This document shows, in pieces, positions 22,141 to 25,400 of a stretch of 25,400 nt of DNA. Numbering within the stretch: position 1 is the stretch's first letter; every line of letters begins with the position of its first letter. The stretch covers positions 1 through 25,400 of IMG/VR virus record IMGVR_UViG_3300013101_000080. One strand, 5' to 3'. The notes under the pieces are model-generated. The model made no database searches, was not told the origin of the DNA, and worked only from the letters and a program-made list of their open reading frames with translations. The position numbers were made by a program, and so were the translations under genes. The DNA is from a virus.

Positions 22141-22194
22141 TTAAAGTAGTTTTAAATCTTTTCTTATTATAATAATTTGTTTTATTTTATCCAT
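22141..22194 (-). pseudogene. Possible N-terminal remnant of peptidyl-tRNA hydrolase 2 (17 codons)
   Basis: A 17-codon frame starting at ATG 22192-22194 overlaps the stop codon of the preceding gene and ends at TAA 22141-22143. Its product, MDKIKQIIIIRKDLKLL, looks like the beginning of Pth2-type peptidyl-tRNA hydrolases, which start with a K-Q-[IV]-[IV]-[IV]-x-R-x-D-L-K strand before a GKxAAQxxHA helix. The helix and all later parts are missing; the next gene follows directly. RBS is weak. It could be a decayed start after a deletion or a chance match. Confidence 0.4.
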
Positions 22195-22510
22195 TTTCAT
22201 CACTTAGTTGTTCTATAATAAGTTCTTGACGCGCTATTGTAGACATAAGTATAACTTCTGATACATCTCTTATAACGTGTTCCTTAGGTACATCAAACAT
22301 TTCCGCTGTTTTAATTATACCTGGATCATCCATAAGCTCTAGTTGGATACCTCCAAGATATTCCATTACTATATAAGTTCTATCTGTTAAAATACCTAAT
22401 GCTTTTTCAGTATTAAAAGCAACATCATTCTCATACATCTTTTTTAATGTGGTACTTAAAGTGTCTAAATCTCTTTGTTTTTCTGCAAAATTAAGTAACG
22501 AATCGTTCAT
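22187..22510 (-). CDS. Helical protein, first gene after an early promoter
   Basis: A 107-residue acidic, helical protein. No known motif. Segments such as LLNFAEKQRDLDTLSTTLKKMYE and FDVPKEHVIRDVSEVILMSTIARQELIIEQL look like helices of a small all-alpha fold. It is the first gene downstream of a clear promoter (22545-22572), with ATG about 35 bases from the -10 and an AAAGGAAAA RBS. Being the lead gene of this short operon suggests an early function, but none is recognisable. Confidence 0.6.
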   Translation of the reverse strand: MNDSLLNFAEKQRDLDTLSTTLKKMYENDVAFNTEKALGILTDRTYIVMEYLGGIQLELMDDPGIIKTAEMFDVPKEHVIRDVSEVILMSTIARQELIIEQLSDENG

Positions 22511-22544
22511 AATATTTTTTTTCCTTTATTATTGTTATAATTAT

Positions 22545-22572
22545 ATAATAAGCATTATAATTTATTTGTCAA
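22545..22572 (-). promoter_or_regulatory. sigma70/sigmaA promoter for the 22510-21172 operon
   Basis: Minus strand: -35 TTGACA (22567-22572), 16-base spacer, -10 TATTAT (22545-22550). ACTTGACAAAT is shared exactly with the clpP promoter, and CTTATTATAT matches CTTATATTATAT there. A TATAAT also occurs at 22540-22545 but with a 21-base spacer. It would drive the helical, DUF6899-like, deoxyribosyltransferase-like and possibly phoH genes. Confidence 0.7.
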
Positions 22573-22612
22573 GTTTTATTTTAATTGAGTTGGATTTTAA
22601 ATCAGATTGAAT

Positions 22613-23332
22613 TTAGTAGTAGTAGTAGAGTTCTTCGTTGATTGAGAACTTCTCAGTCCAAAGTGCTTGATGTCTAACAATTCTTATATTATTCATACAA
22701 CCATAAAAGTTATTTCCTTCAGTATTTGTTCCTATAGTAAATACTCTTTCTGATGAATCTATTGATTTGTCTGATGCCCATATGTTTTTAATTATACCAT
22801 CTCTAAATGTATAAAATACACCGTTACATCTTACAATAGCCCAATGGGTCCATTTATTATACATTATATCGCCCATATATCGTTTATAAGCTATGTCATA
22901 GTCTTTCCCATCACTAGACATATAAAGACATTGTCCTATGTCATTTTGGACTAAAATAGGGTGTTTGTTTGAGGACTCTGTTTTTTTACATATAGAACAT
23001 TGTATAGAATTAATATTTTTTATTATGTTGAGAGGTGGTATAAGTTTATACTCCCACCAATCCATAGAAAAATCATCTATACCAAATTTAAAAAGATTAG
23101 CATTATCAATACTAATATTAGCGCCTAAGCCATTAAAATAAATACTGTTATTATTTCTTATATTCTTTATAGCACTTGTTATAAGAATATCATTAGTTAT
23201 TATTTTATTATTGTTTGTAACGTCTATAACACTATCATTGTACACAGAAATGAACAAATCTCCTAACAATGTAGTATCCATACTAAAAGGTTTATTACTA
23301 TAACTATTTAATGTTTTAGATAGTCTTACCAT
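22613..23332 (-). CDS. LamG/concanavalin-like protein
   Basis: A 239-residue beta-rich protein. It shows the LamG/jelly-roll pattern common in phage tail and surface proteins: an IDVTNNNKIITND opening, SIYFNGLGANISI (63-75), FSMDWWEY (88-95), then WTHWAIVRCNGVFYTFRDG (about 160-178), FTIGTNTEG (193-201), and YGCMNNIRIVRHQALW near the end. Two CxxC-like cysteines (CSIC at about 112-115) sit in a loop, and the C-terminus is four tyrosines. It lies in the early region, away from the structural cluster, between an AT-rich 200-base gap and a promoter. A receptor- or glycan-binding role is inferred from fold alone. Confidence 0.7.
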   Translation of the reverse strand: MVRLSKTLNSYSNKPFSMDTTLLGDLFISVYNDSVIDVTNNNKIITNDILITSAIKNIRNNNSIYFNGLGANISIDNANLFKFGIDDFSMDWWEYKLIPPLNIIKNINSIQCSICKKTESSNKHPILVQNDIGQCLYMSSDGKDYDIAYKRYMGDIMYNKWTHWAIVRCNGVFYTFRDGIIKNIWASDKSIDSSERVFTIGTNTEGNNFYGCMNNIRIVRHQALWTEKFSINEELYYYY

Positions 23333-23533
23333 TTATTCTCCTAGCCTAGCTTTTTAAAACAATTCATAACCTATAACACCTATAATTAACTAGGTTAGTT
23401 AAAAACGTTATATCTATCCTATTTTCTTAATCCTTAAAGCTTTAAGATATTATTTTCATACCTTTGATACGACCACGATAGTTAAAAATATTTAACAGCC
23501 GTAGTACTAACTAATCTAGTACTCTTCTAGTAC
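23333..23533 (-). other. 201-bp intergenic region with several small repeats
   Basis: No ORF above eight codons on the coding strand. It contains GTTAAA-AATA-TTTAAC (23481-23496, 6-bp hairpin), TTAACTA-GGT-TAGTTAA (23386-23402, 7-bp hairpin, sharing TAGGTTAGTTAA exactly with 8363-8374), and a direct repeat TCTAGTAC at 23515-23522 and 23526-23533. No TTGACA promoter is seen. It serves as leader for the LamG-like gene; the RBS TAGGAGAATAA precedes its ATG. Confidence 0.4.
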
Positions 23534-24082
23534 CTATTTTTCTACCATTTTTACTATTTTATTTACAGTATTGTCGTCAACCTCTACTCTAGTATACGGT
23601 CCGTAGCCTTTAATTAGTTCTTCTATACGTAGGTCTATCTTCTTTGCTCCTTCTTCATCCTGTAGCCTTCCTTCGTACTTGTATTGTATGTCTGGGTTTC
23701 TTACTAGGAAGATGTTTAGGTTGTTATAATTATTATAGATATCTAGTATTAGATCACCTAGTATCTTTTTATTGTATATACCACCTATTAAGTTTTCTAG
23801 ATAAATCTGCTGCATCAATAAAGGGTGATCAGTTACCATGTAATCTACTTCGCCTTCCATACGCAATAACTTCCTGTGCTGTTTTGCTAAAATATATAAT
23901 TGATCCGTCGAGAGGATATTATGTCTATGATCGTATACTAGTTCTTTAGCATATTCTGTTACAAGTTCTATATTATAATCTTCCTTTTTCATATGATAAA
24001 ATACTCCAGCTGCTGTAGAGCTCTTGCCTGTTCCTGGTCCGCCGAATAAATTTATTATAGTTGGTGTTACTAATCTAATCAT
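23534..24082 (-). CDS. NadR-like P-loop kinase/ATPase (AAA_28)
   Basis: A 182-residue P-loop protein. Walker A GGPGTGKSS (14-22) sits at the end of the first strand, followed by a TEYAKELVYD segment (42-51), QLYILAKQHRKLL (61-73), and VTDHPLLMQQIYL (83-95) containing the Walker-B-like Asp. An FLVRNPDIQYKYEGRLQDEEGAKKID lid region (about 124-149, given in part) has the arginines expected in NadR/thymidylate-kinase-like enzymes. This phage family is usually called AAA_28 or NadR-like; the substrate may be nicotinamide riboside, a nucleoside or a nucleotide. Its ATG overlaps the stop of a 50-aa gene (ATGA). Confidence 0.8.
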   Translation of the reverse strand: MIRLVTPTIINLFGGPGTGKSSTAAGVFYHMKKEDYNIELVTEYAKELVYDHRHNILSTDQLYILAKQHRKLLRMEGEVDYMVTDHPLLMQQIYLENLIGGIYNKKILGDLILDIYNNYNNLNIFLVRNPDIQYKYEGRLQDEEGAKKIDLRIEELIKGYGPYTRVEVDDNTVNKIVKMVEK

Positions 24083-24231
24083 ATACTATCCTTATTTTTA
24101 ATTTTTCTAAAGTAAGCTAATGCTTCTTTCTTTTCTATTTTTATTTTTTCTATATATTCTTTTAAAATCTTACTAGCTCTTGAGCCTAATTTTTTAGTCC
24201 TTTTAATTTTATTATTGGTTTTTATACTCAT
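24079..24231 (-). CDS. Small basic protein, 50 aa
   Basis: A 50-residue frame, ATG 24229-24231, with AAAGGAATACTAAA upstream as a good RBS. It is strongly basic: more than a third of residues are Lys or Arg (TNNKIKRTKKLGSRASK, IEKIKIEKKEALAYFRKIK). Its TGA overlaps the ATG of the next gene (ATGA), which implies translational coupling. Predicted helix; likely nucleic-acid-associated. Not recognised. Filling an otherwise empty 160-base gap supports it as real. Confidence 0.55.
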   Translation of the reverse strand: MSIKTNNKIKRTKKLGSRASKILKEYIEKIKIEKKEALAYFRKIKNKDSI

Positions 24232-24243
24232 TTTAGTATTCCT

Positions 24244-24489
24244 TTAAAGTAACGCTTTACATTTCCAAATATTATCTTTAAGCTCCATGGCTTCTCTATC
24301 TTTTATTTCTTCTAGGCTCAATAGCGCCTCTTTTTCAGTATCATATATAGTAGTATTGTGTATTGGAGGAATAGTAGTATACTCTGTTCTACCATAACTC
24401 AACCACACAGGAAAAAGCTTTAAAAATTTTGTGCGTTTTTGTAGCTTGTATTTACCATTTTCATTTTCACATATTCTATATTCTTTCAT
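24244..24489 (-). CDS. Small phage protein, unknown
   Basis: An 81-residue protein with a beta-like N-terminal half: KEYRICENENGKYKLQKR, then FPVWLSYGRTEYTTIPP, and a helical acidic end (YDTEKEALLSLEEIKDREAMEL). Such compact proteins with a YRI...GKYK.Q start are frequent in phage accessory regions. It overlaps the preceding zinc-ribbon gene by one base (TAATG). Function unknown. Confidence 0.6.
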   Translation of the reverse strand: MKEYRICENENGKYKLQKRTKFLKLFPVWLSYGRTEYTTIPPIHNTTIYDTEKEALLSLEEIKDREAMELKDNIWKCKALL

Positions 24490-24890
24490 TATGAATTCCT
24501 TTCTAATTCATCTATTGTATCCCAACCAAGAATAGAAGCAAATTTACTTTTTAAATGTTGATATCCAGATATAATTGGTTTCTTCTTAGTTACTTCTGCA
24601 AACATAACCATTCCAGTACAACCACATTTATTACAATGAGGTCCAGCCCAATCCCATGTGTCGTCCAATTGTCTACTAGACATCTTGTTTTTACACTCTG
24701 GACACTTGTATTGTTTATAATCTTGGTCCGAATGTTCTTCGTCTTCTCTTACCCAATATGTGTTTTTATTTTTTTCTTTCTCTTTTTTTATTACTATCTT
24801 TTCAGCCTCTTGTTTATTTTTTAAACACTTAATAACTTTAAATGCAACTTTTCCGGTTCCTTCATAACCTTCACATACCCAGTACCACAT
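24489..24890 (-). CDS. Zinc-ribbon protein, unknown
   Basis: A 133-residue protein. The N-terminal ~55 residues are beta/helical (MWYWVCEGYEGTGKVAFKV; many Lys/Glu afterwards). Residues about 62-90 form a zinc ribbon with CPECKNK and CNKCGCTG. The C-terminus is hydrophilic and ends with a tryptophan-containing helix (FASILGWDTIDELE). RBS AAGGAG lies upstream. A DNA/RNA-binding or host-interaction role is possible; no family recognised. Confidence 0.6.
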   Translation of the reverse strand: MWYWVCEGYEGTGKVAFKVIKCLKNKQEAEKIVIKKEKEKNKNTYWVREDEEHSDQDYKQYKCPECKNKMSSRQLDDTWDWAGPHCNKCGCTGMVMFAEVTKKKPIISGYQHLKSKFASILGWDTIDELERNS

Positions 24891-24906
24891 TATATATCTC
24901 CTTTAA

Positions 24907-25329
24907 TTAAAAACCCTCATGTTGTTGCCCACATTCTTTACACTTATATATACCTAGATCATCTTTATATAATGAACCTTTACAAGTCCAACATTTTACT
25001 GGTGCTTGATGTGAGTTATATCTTACAGTAACAGCCGTTCTATTTCTTTGTTTATATGATATCTGATCAAGTACTTTTTCTACTCTAGCACGTCGCTGTT
25101 CTTTTTCTATCATTAGTTGCTCCATCCAAGCTCTAGTAGGTGTTATTGTGTCTGTAATTTTACCACAATCTATACACACTTTTTTATAATAATTAGTATC
25201 TTGTGTCATACGTTTGCGTCTAGCTTTAGGATCTGTACGTCTTTTTAGTTCTGTTTTAATTTGTGAACCAGTCATTTTCTCAAACACTTCATAATCATGG
25301 CATCCTATCATGCATTTAATTGACTTCAT
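24907..25329 (-). CDS. Protein with two zinc ribbons, unknown
   Basis: A 140-residue basic protein. There are two metal-binding parts: IKCMIGCHDYE at the N-terminus pairing with VCIDCGK (about 51-57), and CWTCKGS pairing with CKECGQQH at the C-terminus (about 113-137). Between them are basic helices (ELKRRTDPKARRKRM and EKEQRRARVEKVLDQISYKQRNR), giving an overall RNA/DNA-binding look. The upstream partial gene ends eight bases before its start. Not recognised. Confidence 0.65.
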   Translation of the reverse strand: MKSIKCMIGCHDYEVFEKMTGSQIKTELKRRTDPKARRKRMTQDTNYYKKVCIDCGKITDTITPTRAWMEQLMIEKEQRRARVEKVLDQISYKQRNRTAVTVRYNSHQAPVKCWTCKGSLYKDDLGIYKCKECGQQHEGF

Positions 25330-25337
25330 ATTTTTCC

Positions 25338-25400
25338 TTATACTTTTGGGTGTTTTTTAAATGACCAATCATCAAAACCATGTTTAGCTTTACGCATTGA
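25338..25400 (-). CDS. C-terminal end of a gene cut by the right window edge
   Basis: The minus-strand frame is open from 25400 to TAA at 25338-25340: 20 residues, SMRKAKHGFDDWSFKKHPKV. The start lies outside the window (an internal ATG would give only 19 residues). Basic, no motif. Eight bases separate it from the next gene, as for other genes in the operon, which supports a real upstream gene. Confidence 0.45.
   Translation of the reverse strand, partial: SMRKAKHGFDDWSFKKHPKV

Noticed and set aside
23333-23533. Possible tRNA in the 201-bp gap, from its several short stems
   Set aside because: No cloverleaf with an acceptor stem, no GTTC-type T-loop and no anticodon arm could be built on either strand.

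Overview
The window is a contiguous piece of a tailed double-stranded DNA phage genome (Caudoviricetes) with a low GC content. All convincing genes lie on the minus strand, so transcription runs from high to low coordinates. Genes are tightly packed, with many 1-17 base overlaps (TAATG, TAGTG, ATGA junctions). Shine-Dalgarno sequences such as AGGAGG, AAAGGA and GGGGAA are clear, and two sigma70/sigmaA-type promoters are visible. Together with the AT-rich codon use, this suggests a low-GC bacterial host. The sequence does not fix the host phylum: the AGGAGG sites would fit Firmicutes, while the compact T5-like M15 endolysin would also fit a Gram-negative host. No tRNA, CRISPR array, integrase or insertion sequence was seen. 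The presence of csp, clpP, phoH, actin and nucleotide-metabolism genes suggests a fairly large virulent phage.

Region 1 (about 1-12,400, right to left) is the head and packaging module: HD-domain protein (11786), helical protein (11395), zinc-ribbon protein (11081), NUMOD3-like protein (10644), probable small terminase (10123), large terminase (8375), a 65-aa protein (8044), portal (6068), S78-type prohead protease (4947), acidic coiled-coil scaffold-like protein (4064), probable decoration protein (3411) and major capsid protein (2276). These are followed by a small membrane protein, two unassigned proteins, and a fibre protein that runs off the left edge and has a 21-bp/7-residue repeated stalk.

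Region 2 (about 12,370-18,050) mixes nucleotide metabolism and host takeover or lysis functions: dNMP kinase, a DIP1984-like coiled-coil protein, a beta-rich protein with a C-terminal zinc ribbon, a cold-shock protein and an M15 endolysin. It also contains the most interesting unit, a promoter-clpP-coiled-coil-actin operon (18,049 to 15,679). Its actin-like ATPase has every expected nucleotide-binding motif, and its ClpP has an intact Ser-His-Asp triad. Region 3 (18,053-25,400) looks like an early/accessory region: a winged-helix protein next to a pair of tandem perfect palindromes, a Myb/SANT-like DNA-binding protein, a PIN-PhoH ATPase with an unusual leader, a nucleoside-deoxyribosyltransferase-like protein, a DUF6899-like protein, a possible 17-residue Pth2 remnant, a LamG-like protein, a NadR-like P-loop kinase/ATPase and two zinc-ribbon proteins.

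Taken together, the left part builds and packages the head, while the right part carries small regulators and metabolic genes read from host-type promoters. The best candidates for something undescribed are the actin/coiled-coil/ClpP operon, the paired palindromes beside the winged-helix gene, and the short-ORF remnants (possible deletion scars) in the early region.
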